Source: Smittia aterrima (taxonomy: Eukaryota > Arthropoda > Insecta > Diptera > Chironomidae). From it: DNA of 64,000 nt. Below the pieces are notes generated by a model. It did not search any database. It had not been told where the DNA came from and was given only the letters and a program-made list of their open reading frames with translations. Position 1 is the first letter of the stretch, and each line of letters opens with the position of its first letter. The position numbers and the translations under genes are program-made. Location: contig CP093830.1 of NCBI GenBank assembly GCA_033063855.1, positions 7,192,854 to 7,256,853 of the forward strand, read 5' to 3'. This document shows, in pieces, positions 34,945 to 48,000 of the stretch.

Positions 34945-35956
34945 CTACCACTTTTTATTCTTTAGCTTAATCAACTTAACTAGATTTTGAACAATTTCTT
35001 CACCAACCTCGCTCGATGCGTTAAAAGGATTGTCTAGCAACATCGGAGCTCCATGGTTTTCTTTGCTTATTACATCCTCGTCTTCTGTTTTATAATCTTG
35101 GTCTTCCACTAAGTCGTCGCTGCTGTTTAAAATGTCCTTGATTGTTTGAAGTTTCTGATGATGTTTGCCTGGTAAGCCAACAAAGCCGTTAAGGTTGGTT
35201 ATAGGTCTTCGACGGTTAAATCGCAAAAAGCGGAAGAAGAGGTTAAGCAGGAAAAATGATTTAATAAGCGCGAATGCTTTGAGAGCCAAGAAGAACTTGA
35301 AGGGAAGAAAGAGCGCTTTTAGGACAATGAAAGGCAATGCGAGGATTGCGAAACCGCCGAGAAGATATTTTAATCCAGTGAATAAAACTGTTGAGATCTC
35401 TGGAAGATGCTTTTGATGTTGATCGCTTTGGTGATCTGAGATGTGGAAGGTTTGAACTGTTGGCTTCTCAACGCACTTCGTATACCTAGAGAAACAATTT
35501 GTTGTAATCAAAAGTCACGAGAAAATCAATCTTCACTCACTCTTCGTATTCATAATCCGATCGAGGCGATAGCGGACTCAATGGCCCTGTTGCGATTGGA
35601 ATGAAGCCTTGAGAGTTCTTAAACCCTAACGGAAAACTTCCCGGATTCTTACGAGCCGCTTCGTATTGATGATTCTTGTAATAGTCCATTGAGTTTGCCT
35701 GTGTCATCGGCTCATTTGTATTTCTTTTATTTCTTATGTCACTTAACTGATTCAGTCTCGCAAGATTCTGTCGAAGCTTAACCTCGTAATTATGTCGCAT
35801 CGTATCGTAAACTGAATCTAGAACTGTGTTCTCTTCATCTGAATTCTCGCTAACGCTTGGTAACGCTTCCTCGTCAGGACTTGTAAACTCACAAAGCACA
35901 AATAGTTTAACAAAACTGTACACGATTAGGAACTTTACTATTCTCGAGAAAATCAT
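34945..35956 (-). CDS. unrecognised membrane or secreted protein, 318 residues
   Basis: Two exons join in phase: 35956-35541 and 35485-34945, with donor GA/GTGAGTG and acceptor TTTCTCTAG. The 55-base intron is typically short. I do not recognise the family. The N-terminus is a probable signal peptide (MIFSRIVKFLIVYSFVKLFVLC). Residues 24-170 are polar and acidic, with a possible helical segment near 52-75. Residues 171-227 are strongly hydrophobic, with regularly placed Lys and Phe (GGFAILALPFIVLKALFLPF, then further segments) and a basic stop RFNRRRP at 228-233. That suggests two or three closely packed membrane segments or a pore-lining hairpin. The tail is acidic (VEDQDYKTEDED). The general plan is reminiscent of insect Osiris (DUF1676) proteins, but I cannot see their defining motifs. 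A TATA box and convergent placement with Zelda mark it as an independent gene; ATTAAA at 34839-34844 (minus strand) may be its poly(A) signal. Confidence 0.75.
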
Positions 35957-36030
35957 TTTCACTGCGGGAACTTCTTTTGCGGATGAGACACGAGAGCAAA
36001 CTGGTAAGCTCGACGCAACAGGTTGAACAT

Positions 36031-36037
36031 ATTTATA
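36031..36037 (-). promoter_or_regulatory. TATA box of the 318-residue protein gene
   Basis: TATAAAT on the minus strand lies 75 bases upstream of the ATG at 35956, leaving a leader of about 45-50 bases if transcription starts about 30 bases downstream. Confidence 0.6.
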
Positions 36038-36039
36038 GT

Positions 36040-39000
36040 CCAGTGGAGTAATCTTTCAGCGGCGATTCCCGAAAATATTACAAAAGAAATCGAAAGAAAT
36101 AGGAATAATCCATTCATTCGTAATGGTGATTTGCTTTTGTTGGCGAGAAGATTCTAGCGAATGAAAATGAAAATCATTAAAAAGAAAATCGAGAAGAACA
36201 TGATGCTCGTTGGAGTAATTGTCTGGCTCGCTCACTCCCGTCAGAAAACACTTTCCTGTTGTTAAAAGCGTTCTGGTTTCGTGCGCTCAATTCATTGAAC
36301 CAATTTGCATTGGAATCGATCAAACGTTGATTGTTACAGAACAGTTGGACGCGACCCAAAATCGGAAGAACGAAACAAGTAAAGAGCTTGGTCGCGGTGA
36401 ATTGTTTCGCTCGATTGTTTACACTTTTGATCAAACAACGAGAAATATTATTTAATGATTTATCTGCCCAAAGAGTTCTAACTTCGAAAAAATATTTCTG
36501 CAATTCTAATTTCAAAGAATATCGAAGTCAGTGAAGCGTTCCAGATTTACGCTACTTCAATCAACAATGAGAAGCAATTTCGGAAAAGATTCTAACATAC
36601 ATTTCGATTGTTCACGGCTGCTCATCGCCCATCTCCAATCAAATGTAGATTTTTTTGAGAGATCATTTATTCAACTGGATCGTCCGTTAATCGGTCAGGT
36701 TCAGGTAAACACCTTCGTAACGTTAGGTACACTTTGGTGGATAGGACTAATCCGGGTTAATTGAATGATTGTCAGAAGTGCCGAGCAAATTGGGAAGCTG
36801 AGAATTATCGGAGATTTAAATTATTCATAGACATCGCGTGTCGATGTTCTCGACAAAGATTTAAATAGCCATTTGATGTCTTAATCGATATAGCGGGAGA
36901 GGTCAATGCCTTTCAAAGTTCTACGCGCGAATCTAACAAATTCACATCAGAACTCACTCAACTGCGAACGATCTTCATAAATCAAGAAGACGTTTGTGCA
37001 TGTAAATCAGAAAATACGTTTTTCTCAGCACAAACTTCCGATTCGATCCGAGAAGATCTTCGAGCGATGCTGTGAAGATATGACTTTATCCCATGCAACT
37101 CATCCCTTCTTTATCACTTTTAATTTATTCAGCAAAACAAAAACTGTATCATCATCGGCCCATTTGAAGGATTGCTTGAGAGGAAAAAATATTTAAACAT
37201 CATTTGTGATCATTAATTAGACGAATCTCAAGCACAACAACGACACATCGGAAGAGATACAAAGCGGGAAAGGGTTGAGATCAGAAAAAAGTGATTTACT
37301 GATTCGTCTTCTTCATTTTTTTTTTCTCTTCTCTTCGGGGCAATTTTCGGGCTGATGGCTTCTTTGCTTTGATGGAAGAAGAGGGAACAGTTTCTTGGTG
37401 ATCTCAAGAGTTGTCTGATTCCACCGAGAAAGCTTCACAAGACATCCCTCGATCAGACAACACACCTCAAACACCTTTTCCTCATTTCTCCCCTCTCGTG
37501 CGTCTTTAAATCTTATTATATAAATTTCATTTAATTTGATTTTCCACATAAGGCTGAGGACGAGAGTGAGAGCCGGGGACAGAGCGAGAAAGAAAAGAAA
37601 ACAAAGCCAAGCGACTTATGTTCACGAAGAGATTCCGGTAAAGAATCGCCTGTGAACTGAATGATAAAAGCTGATGAGAAAAATCTGCTCTCATTGATTC
37701 GAAACGGAAGCCAGAGGTTATTGAACAATTGTAAGTCGGTAACGATATTGTAATTTCTTCTTCACATTAAAGATCGCCAATCAAAGAAAAAGCAGAGCAG
37801 AATTCCTGAAGAGAAAAGAAATAACTGCAAGAATAACAGATCGAAGAGGATGGGAATGAAGGAAAAGGGTTTGGAGTTGTACATAGGAAGTAAATCGAGG
37901 AGAGAACCCTTTGAGGAAGACGGGGTATAAGATACATAAGATGATGTTGTTGTGTGTTCCTTAATAATAAGCAATAATCATTCGGCTACCACCTGGCTCT
38001 CTTCTTCACTCTTCTGATTTCTTACTTAGCCCTTAACGTTGTTTTATTTATGCATCGAGGATGCAGAAACGCTATTAGCGGCTCCACGGAATGGGAAACG
38101 AAGGAAGAAATAAAACCGTTCGATGATTAACTTTGATGATCCAGCAGATTTTCCATTGAATTTAAGAAGTGATTCGGTAAGCGCTTTGTTGCTTGATAAT
38201 CATAAATCCTGGGAAGCGATTGTTCTCAGCTGACTCGAAGGAAAATTCGATGAAATCACGCGAACGCGATGATTGGATTGTCACAGCATAAATGTTCGCA
38301 GCATGACTCAACAAGTACGAATGAGCGAGGGAGAATCGAGAAGGAGAAACCACCTGAGACATTTTCACACGCACATCACATTCAGGAACATACGGCTGAT
38401 GGAATGAAAGATGAATCACAGTGCATTAAATGCCATTTCTCATTTCTCATTTGAGAATGCACCGGAAGCTTTACATTTTCAAGCGATGAGACATTTCAAT
38501 AGAAATTTAACGATGATTGTTCTCGGTCTCAAGAGACATGTGCAATTTTGATGTTGTGGTTGCTTTTAAATCGCAGAGTTCACGAAATAAGATCGATCTT
38601 CTTGAGAATCTGATTAAGAATTCTTTTCTAAGAAGTTAACAGTAATCTTCGTCTTAAAAAAACAAAAGATGAGATCTTTTCAAAGAATCAAATGAAACTA
38701 AAAAAACCGTTTCAAACGAGGTCGTAATGAAGTCACAGGAATCTTAACTTCTACTCGAGTGAACTTAATGTTCTTCTTTTGTGATGTCGTGTCATTAATC
38801 GTATGAAGCCCATGCATAAATGAAAATCGTTTTCAGGTGATCTATTCAAGGATTTTAATTGATTTCTGCCCTGAAACTAAAACGACATAAACTTCGGCTC
38901 CTTGAGAAGTAATTTTTTGCTTGTCGATTCTGCACAAGGCAACATGTGAATCTCGATTCGATATAGAAATCAATAAAGCAAAGCAAAGCAAAGAAGAAGA

Positions 39001-42000
39001 AAAGTTTCTAAAGCCCAATTGCAATTCCAATAAATCACGATTTATTTCATTTCTCGATTTTTTTTACTGCTTCAGAATTTTCTACACAAAATTTTTCTGT
39101 TTGGGTTTTTGTTTTGCTTCACATTTTTTTTTTCGGAATTCTTTTGCTCTCGTCGTCGTTGTTCTTGTTGCTGTTTCATCTTTGGAAATGTGAAGCCGAG
39201 TGTGGGAACAGAAATGAACGAAGTGAAAAAAGAACGAACGAAAAAGAAATGTTTTGTGGAAGAGAAGTTTGTGCAAAAGGATTTCTTTCTTCATTGTTCT
39301 GTGTTTGTTGAATCATTTATTTCACTTCGTTCTTTTTTATGTTTTTGAACAAGGCTCGATTGAAAGACTCGAGCAGAGTTGTACTTACTCCAGTCCTGTC
39401 ATAATCAATCGAGAAGCAAAATCTGAACGCACCAAATAGACAATAGAAGGAGCGAGAGGAGATTTCAAAGGAAAATAGAGCAAAATAAATAATCAGATTT
39501 CAAGCTCGAAGCGCAACAATGGACGAGGAGAGGAAAGAAGACGAGAATCAAGCAATTTCCAATTGTTATCTGATTTAAAATTGATGGAGCCGCCTGATTT
39601 TGGCAAAAGGGGGGGAATTGAGTTGAAATCCGCAGCTTGCAATGTGTTTTCTCGTTTCAGTGGAAATCCATTGAGAATCATCAGGTTGTTGGTGTATGGG
39701 AAAAATCAACAGAAAACTTTTTATTCGCACGATCGAAAACGGTAAACGCAAATTCGTTTTGAATAAATTTGCAATTTTCCCGCGAATTGTTGCTCGCGCG
39801 AGTCTGGGAGAGGGAAGAAGTTTCCCATGATGATAAACTCCAAAGTGGCTCAAATAGGCAAACAATTTGTTATGATTATGTGAGCAACGCGATTATTATA
39901 AACTTTTTGCGTGAATGGGGAGGAGACAGAAGAATTTTCCGCGTAAACTTCACCGTCATGAATAAAAATGACAAAAAGCAACAGAAGCAAATAATGCCAT
40001 AAAACTTTTTGAAGAGACGACGAAGTTCCTGCCGTGCTTCTTTAGCCGGAGACTTTACAGAGACGAGAGAAAAATATAATTGGTAGAATTAATGGAACGC
40101 GCAAAGAGATGAATTTCACAAGCGAAATTTTATATGCTCTGGATGTGTTTTTAAAGTAATAAATAAGAAAAATTTCCTTTTTAATTGCCTTTTTTTCTCG
40201 AGCGCGGCTCGCGCGGCAAACAACTTTGGTGCCATTATTCGCCCCGGCTTTTCGCGTCTCTCCAACTCTGTCCATGCTAAGAGGGCAGATTCGCTGGTTT
40301 GCTACCGCGCTACGGTGGTAATTAGCCATAAAAAACATTAATTTTGTTTATTTTCGAAATAAATTTTAACTGTGAAAGGAAGAAGGAATGGAGAAGAATG
40401 TTTTAGGAAGCGGGATGTAAGGAAAAATAGAGAAATTTATCATTTTGGAGGCGAATGGTTGTTGCTTTTGTAATATCCGTGTATCCACCCTTGTCCTACA
40501 TTCTCAATCACCCCAACTCCTACACAAGACCGAGTGATATACAATTTACATTCATCGATTTCCATGTTTTATGGCACTCGCCCCTTAAGCTCGTAATTGC
40601 GTTCGGCGTCGTCGCTCCCTGTCTCTGATAATTTTGCCACTTAAAGCTGCTGATGCACGGCGATTATATTCGCAGTCCGTCCACGAACATCTCTAATAAC
40701 TTTAATCAATGAAGACGAATTCGGCAAAGAGAAGAGAAGGAGAAAAGTGCTTCAAGGCCAGTTGATGCGAAAACGAGTGAGTAAGAGGAGGGCGAAACGA
40801 TGCTTGCTGTTCATTCATTCAACCATTTCCCGAATAAAACCACTCATTATTATTACTTAACATTCGAAGAACATACAAATTTATCTTTCTTGGCTAGCGA
40901 TGAAAAGGAGATGAAAGGAGAAAAGAAAATATCTAACTTTGTTAGGCTAGTCATGTGCGTCGATTAGGAGCGATAATCAGCGGAAATTACGGACAAAAAC
41001 ACTCACGAGTTGATGCGACAGGAGAGAGCTTAATAGAATTTATTTTAAATTTAATTTTCCTGTTTTTTTAAAGTGAAGTTTTTCATTTTAGAAGAAAGAG
41101 AGTCCATAAAATCTCAATCTGTCTCGTTATTAACTTCCAAATCAACTCCAAAGACTTTCACTTCATTCTTCCTCCTCCGACCGCAAAGGAAAATCGATAT
41201 AAAACAGCTGTAGTGATAAAAACTCAGCCACAACATTATGGACTATCTCTCGACTCTCGTTTTGCGAAACGGAGTCTTTAATATTTATCCGTCGAGAGCT
41301 TTTGCGGAGGGAGGAAAGACCAAGAGGGAAACAATGAGAAAGGAATCTTAAAGAGGAAGCGAGTAATCGAAAGTAAGTCGAGAGATCGAAACTGCTTTTG
41401 CTTCATTAAGCTCCTTTCGTCTTTAAGGAATATCATTGATGATGATGATGGCGATAGCTCAAGCTTAATTCTATTCTCATCGATTGAAGAACGAGATAGT
41501 TAAGTGACCCACATTCAAAGTCATTAGTAATTGAATGCTGGTGATAAAAATCTCACTAATTAATTAAGCAATCTTGATAACTATCGAGAGAGATCTTAAA
41601 GCGAAACGGCTCGAGACATTCAAACGTCTGAGATGAGATGAAGTTTCGTTATTTGCGCTTCACATTAACAAAGCATCTTCAAGGATATTTTCTTAAGCGA
41701 GAAACGTTTTTTTTCTTCTTTCCTCGAATCATCATCATCATCATTAATGTTCTTCTGCTGCTGCTCTTTCAGTTGAGAACTATTTTCACCGTGTGATGTG
41801 ATGTTGCCCTACATTATCGTCCGAGTCTCGTCGCTCGACACACATACGCACATTCCTTCTCTCGAATAATAGCTTCACTTTAGTGAAGGAACAAAAAAAG
41901 ACTTCTTCATGGAGGAAGACGAGAGGAAAAAACACATTAAGGATGTTTGAGAAATAAAGAATTATTAGAAGACGCTTTTTTTATCTCGTCGTTTGCTGTT

Positions 42001-45000
42001 TCTTCGCTCACTTCATATCTTCGTCTTCTTCTCTCCTTCTATGTTCATTCGGGTAATTTTGCTTTATGTTCTAATTGTCTTAAACATTTCCTTGTGTTGT
42101 ACGCTAAATCGCTTTAAAAAAGTTCACTTTAACTTCCCCTCCGAGTTCTAGCCTTGTCTTTAAAGTTTTCTCCATCTGACCACAAAATTTTCGTTCGAGC
42201 GAAATTCTTCACCGCCACTTCAAGTGGATAGAGGAACATTTTCTTTGGCAATGAATTTAAGCTGAAATAACCATTAAGAGGATCCTTGAGAGATTTTTGT
42301 GTTGCTGATTCAAGGATGAAGCTATTAAAGCATTGCCATGGAAAATAATGAATTGTGTAGTGGATGAAAGAGCCGATTGCAGGGAGAGAAGATTTTCGAA
42401 TGATGCGGCAGAAAGGAAACTTCTCAAATCTCAATGACAATCAAGAAAACTATGCGGAAGACTTTCAACGTCTTTATCATCGAGCAATGAGCATTGTCAT
42501 CGAGGAACGCTTTGTGTCGCCGAAAACTATAATTTAATTGAAATTGCGACTGACAACCTTGAAATCTCACTTCACTCACATAATTTAACGGGAAGGATTC
42601 AACTCAAGCGAATGAAAAGTCTTGCATAGAATAATGAATGAAATGAGAGGAGTCTCGTGAATTGAACAAGAGGAATCTCATCGGCACATTAGCAGAACGA
42701 GAGGAGGGGACGGCAAACTATTCACGGTAAAGTATCTCGTTGAACACTTTTATGTCTTGTTGTTGTCATATCTTATATCACTACTGCCATCATTACCTAT
42801 TCATTTTTCCTCTCAACAATCGTACACTCACACACACTCAACAATGGAGAGAGAAAGAAAGATTCCGGAGGATGTTTAGCACGTATAATGATGTTTTAGA
42901 AAACAATTTTTTCCTTCTAGTCGCTCCGCTCCAAAGGAGGAGGAAGAAAACGTCTCGAGTCTTAATGGGAAATTATTATTCCTCTAGTGATGTCGAGTTC
43001 GTCTTTTCAGCTCTCGCAAAACTGTCAACTAATGTGTGGACATACATTCTCGTTCCTTTCCTCCTTTTCTATTCTTGCTGATGCTCACATGAAATATCTC
43101 GAGAGCTGCAATCAAAGACAAATTGCGAGAAGATTGTTTGAGACTTCAAATTTTATTTAAAATGATTTGTATTTCTGTTTTAACTTTATCTATGATTCAT
43201 AACCAAATTTTCGTCTTCTCCTTTTCACACAATGCTGATTGCGAAATGTTCTTCTGCTCTTGAATCCCTTCAAGAGTGAAGTGATTCGTTAGCATCGCCC
43301 ACCGCTCAGACATTTTTGCGCAATGTTACCAAAATTAAAATTTCTACTGTCGAGCAATTCAAAGCCATCTCGAGTGGAGAAATCCAACACTAACGAGACT
43401 CAACTCTACTTCAAACGTTTTGGGAAAAGGATCTTTTCAGTTTTTAGTGCGAAATTCTGTTTGCTTAGGACTTGTTTAGATTTTCTACAGTAAACAGTTT
43501 TCAAACTATGGAAACGAAGAATAATTTCTCTTCTCCTCTTGCCATGACGACGATGTGTGCCGATTCAGAATAAATATTCTACATTGAAGAACGAAGAAGA
43601 ACAAATCGTTCGAAGGCTAAGAGTCCATGTGAAAGTTAAAAAAATCATTATTGTTAGCTTTTATTTGCTTTTCTTGAAACAACAAGTCGAAAGGAAATTA
43701 AAATGAAAAGAAAACATTGAAAACTAACGTTCCACACGAGAGGGATAAAGAATATCGGATTGCATTGGATAATAGAAAAGAATTTGAATGAAATTTAAAT
43801 GTGAATTGATTTCTTGGCGTTAAGTGCACTTCAGTTTAATCTCGACAAATATCAACAACAGAAATTAATTTGAATTCTCTCAGATTCATTTCAATGCAAC
43901 GGAATCTCCTTGATGCGCGGCGGGGATTTAATGTAATCGAGAATTACCATAATAATGATTAAGTGTCACATATCCATGCAGTCGTTTGCCTTTTATATTG
44001 TGCAGAGCAAAAAGTGCAACAGGTAGCGAGCGATGCCGCGTTTCTCCCATTCACAGAAATCCCCGAGTGTGTGTTTTATTATTCGCCGCCTTTTTACGAC
44101 ACTTTTCCTCATCCAATCTGCGTTTCTCCTCGCAACGTGCGTCACGAGTGGCGCAAAGCATCACTTGGAAAGCAATAAAAGTTGAAATCACACGGCGACA
44201 AGGAAAAAAAAATCCTCGAGCCATGCAATCATAAATTCTGAGGTTATTTTAATTAACTTTCAAGAGCTCTTCAGGATTTCTTTTTGAGTGCGCCCAAGAA
44301 TGCATGAGAAACATTTCTCAAGCGTCTTAATCAAACGCTTCGTGTCATATCGTTAGCCCCTTAATTTCATTCAAGGATTTGAATTGATGAAACTAGGTCA
44401 AGTGCCCGACGCTCAGCCCAATCATCTCGAACGCAAATAGAAGAACAAAAGAGAAGAAAAATAATATCCTGTTACCCAAGATCGCTCCCAGATAATCAAA
44501 ATGCTACAACAACTTTAATTTTTCGATCGTTTTTGTTTTGAAAACGAGAGACAGGCTCGTTCTAGGGCAAAGGATTTATCGAACGAAAGAAATTCGTTCA
44601 CACATGATTTCACGCTAAGAAACCCAATCCCATCAACACGATTTATATTTGCTCCACTAGCACAGAACCGAAAGCAGCGATTTTTAACTTTCAGAACAAA
44701 GAGCAGAACGTTATAGACGTTTCGAGGTAAAACACCGTCTAATCCAGCGGCGAGAGAATTTAACAAAAACCTGTTGTCGACGAAGCCGTTTCTAAGAATT
44801 TCTTGGTTTAAAGAACATCCAACGAGAATAACGGTGGACAGAAAATTAGATTCGACGACGTACACACGATCAACAAGGAGATCAGCAAACATTCTTTGGC
44901 TCTTCGCTTTCGATGAAGAAGCTGGGAACAAAAGAATTTAAGAACTTTTTTAATTGAAAGGTAATCACGTTTAGCCGCTAAACTGTAGCGGTTTTCTTGG

Positions 45001-48000
45001 GAGATTACCTTGATCGGTCAATGCGAGAGCTTATCAAATAAAATTGAACGTAATTCCCGAACAAACCTCGTCTCTGATATCGCACAAAATGATTCACGAT
45101 TTGATAATCTTCCTCAAGAAACCACAAACTCTCAGCCTTGTCATGAAGCAACTCACTCGAATCTTAATGACTCATTGTTGAGTTCGCCGAAATACAAAAA
45201 CAGCGAAAAGATAATTGTAACACATTCTTCATTCATGAATCAAGTAAATTGCCGCAATGGCAAGTAATAATGAGCTGAAAGAAAGAGTAATCATCTGAGT
45301 ACGAAAACGAAGTTTCCGTTTAATCGCTCAGCCATGTAATGATGATAAACACTCTTGTGTTGTAAATTGATTTGTTCTCCGAGGAACTTCGTCGTCTTGG
45401 GAGTCGTCAGAAGCAATTCGACACTAAAAAGATTCCACACTCACGAGAAGAGACAATCACGCAAAAAAAGCAAACATTCCTCGGATTCCGATCCAACTCA
45501 CGAAGAGGGAGAGAAGTAAACGATGTTGTTCAATGAATCGAAGTCAATCAAATACGAGCGCGGAAACGTAAAAAAAAATAAAGCAGCAAAGTCACTCGTC
45601 TCATCATCATTACCCACGCTGGGCCAGTTTCTTATATTCCGTTTGTCCGCCGTAATTTTGACTAAATGCCAATCAATTAAGACACCAACAAACTGCAACT
45701 CGACGATTTGTAACTGATCGAGTTTCGGTTGTTCCGAGCGGGCGGTTAATTGAGCAGAACATTAGTTTCACATTATTTGCAAATTAACAGTTGAGTTCGC
45801 TGTTAAAACATTTTTTTTTTGCTCTCTCGCTTGTTCGTCTAGTGAAATGAATAATCATCAACGAAACAGAATCTTCTCTCAGTCGATTTGCTGATATTAA
45901 TCACAAACCAAATGTGCGGCGGTTCTCGCTAATTTCGCTGCATCAATGAATATTAAAATGTCAGAATTCTTCGCTTGTAAGACCGCCCATTAATACAGCG
46001 ATTTGTGGTGAGCAGTTGCCAACAACCAATTGATCTTCGAATCAAATTGCAAATATCATCAAAGTCCGATTGTTCTAATTGCCTTCTGCAACTTGAAAAC
46101 AAAACAATTCATCAATCTGATGAGATGAAACAAAACAAAAAAAAGTTAAAGCAGACATATCTCATTAGACGGGAAAACGATTTGGTCTGCTTACCGCGCA
46201 TAGGTCGAGACATTTATCCGTGAGATTAAAAAATGGCATTTCGGGCTCAATTGCACATTAGTTGAGATCTCACAAACAAAACAAAAAAAAAGATATTTTC
46301 AGGAATTCTTTCGCGTGTTGTATCATTGGCTCGATATTTCTGGTTTTGGGCTAATCGCTGTGCAGAAACGAAAAAAAAAAATTCAGCACAAACCGCGCAT
46401 TCTGCAATTCTCAGAATTCAACGCAAGCTGGAGAGGCACAACCGACGACGACAACAACAAAAACATGTTGATCTGTTGTTTTGCCTTAATTTCGAAGATC
46501 ATTTCTCGCTCGCTACCCAGAAGTTTGACTTTTGCGCTGGCTAGAGATGGAAATTTCAGCATTCTCGTGAGTCATAAAATAAAAGCCAAGTTCGCTCTTT
46601 TTTTTTGTGGAGCAGAAGGTCAACGTTTACGTGTGAACCATATTTGGTAGAGGTTTTCTGTTTTTGCGGCGTTTGAATCACATCTCCGCCGGGGACGCCA
46701 GAGACTCACGAACAGAAGAAAGTTTATGTTGTTGGAAATGATTTAAATTGCCCACGCACAGACTTTATAATTGTTCTTGAGCATAATAGAAACGGACGCC
46801 TTAAGGGAGTGATTGTTGATGTTCCCAGCGAAGAAATCAACGCTTTCCGTTTCTCTAGCAATCACACGGACACTTAACAACGATGTCTACTCTGGGACGA
46901 TTGCGTTTTAATCTAAAAAAAAATTATGAACGAAGCTAAGACCATCGCGTTTGTCTGCGCATCTCGTGATATTTATTCAGTGACTGAAAGTATCTTTGGC
47001 TATTAATTACAGCGATACATTCACGAATCTAACTACAGACAGCAGACATTTAAATTGTTTTGGTCATGAATTAGATTTGATCAGTCGAGTTTAGAGGAAA
47101 CGACCATTTGTGTTTAATTAAAAGTCCAAGGCACCAGAAATTGATGTTGAATGAAAATCAGGATCGTTCGTCAGACACGAGCGCTCGAGACGACGTTTGA
47201 TTGATATGCAAAAACAAAAGCGACATACAACAACGACTGAGCATAATAATTTCATGTTATCAATTAGAAGTGACAAGTTAGTTGAAGAGATCGAGACATG
47301 TTCATGTCAATTGATTTTATTTTCGTCTAAGCTTGGGGCGAGAATTTCGAAGCTCTCGACGGTCGAGACACATTTTTTTGAAGAATTAATTACGGTAATT
47401 AACGATGAGCTATTGCGATCGAGCAACAATGAAAAGGTCTTCATCATCGCCCTCTCTAATCGTCAGCATCGCATTTCAAGAGAAGCAAGGAAAAGTGCAA
47501 TTTCACAAAATTTAATTTAAGACAATCAAACATTTCATCAAATTCGCATCAGCGCTCGGGCGGTCTCTGTTTCATGTCTCGTCGCTGTTTTTCATTTCGC
47601 TCCCTTTCCATTTCGGCTGATGAGTTTAATTCATGATGCAGTCAAGACATTCATCAAAAAATTGATATTTCGCTCTGAATGTTGTTCCTCTGTATGTCAA
47701 GAGCTGGAAGATTGAAGCTGTTAAGTTGTGAGCTGTTGCATGATGTTGCCGCCTATTTCCCGTTTCCACAAAAAAAAACTCTAAATTGACCTTGAGACCA
47801 TAAAGTTTGAGAGCAACTAGCAAGTCAAGACATTCCTCGATTCTAATCTGAATGCTTTTCATTGCGCAACTCAATTGTCAGAAGTAATTTAATTTCCACT
47901 GTTCAATTTGAAATTTGATATTTCGAAGAAAAAAAAAATGTTTTTTTGTGAACGATTGAAATTCGATCGCATTCGTTCTACCTTCAACGATAGTGGAACT

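Noticed and set aside
37168..37180. ATTGCTTGAGA, similar to part of miR-137
   Set aside because: The match stops short of the mature sequence and no stable hairpin is seen.
44020..44026. CAGGTAG, the Zelda (TAGteam) binding heptamer
   Set aside because: One exact site in 64 kb on both strands is no more than chance; CAGGTAA variants elsewhere also overlap donor-like sequences. No cluster near the Zelda promoter.
47197..47520. 107-codon frame with fairly protein-like composition
   Set aside because: Its length is within chance expectation for this base composition and there is no splice or domain support.
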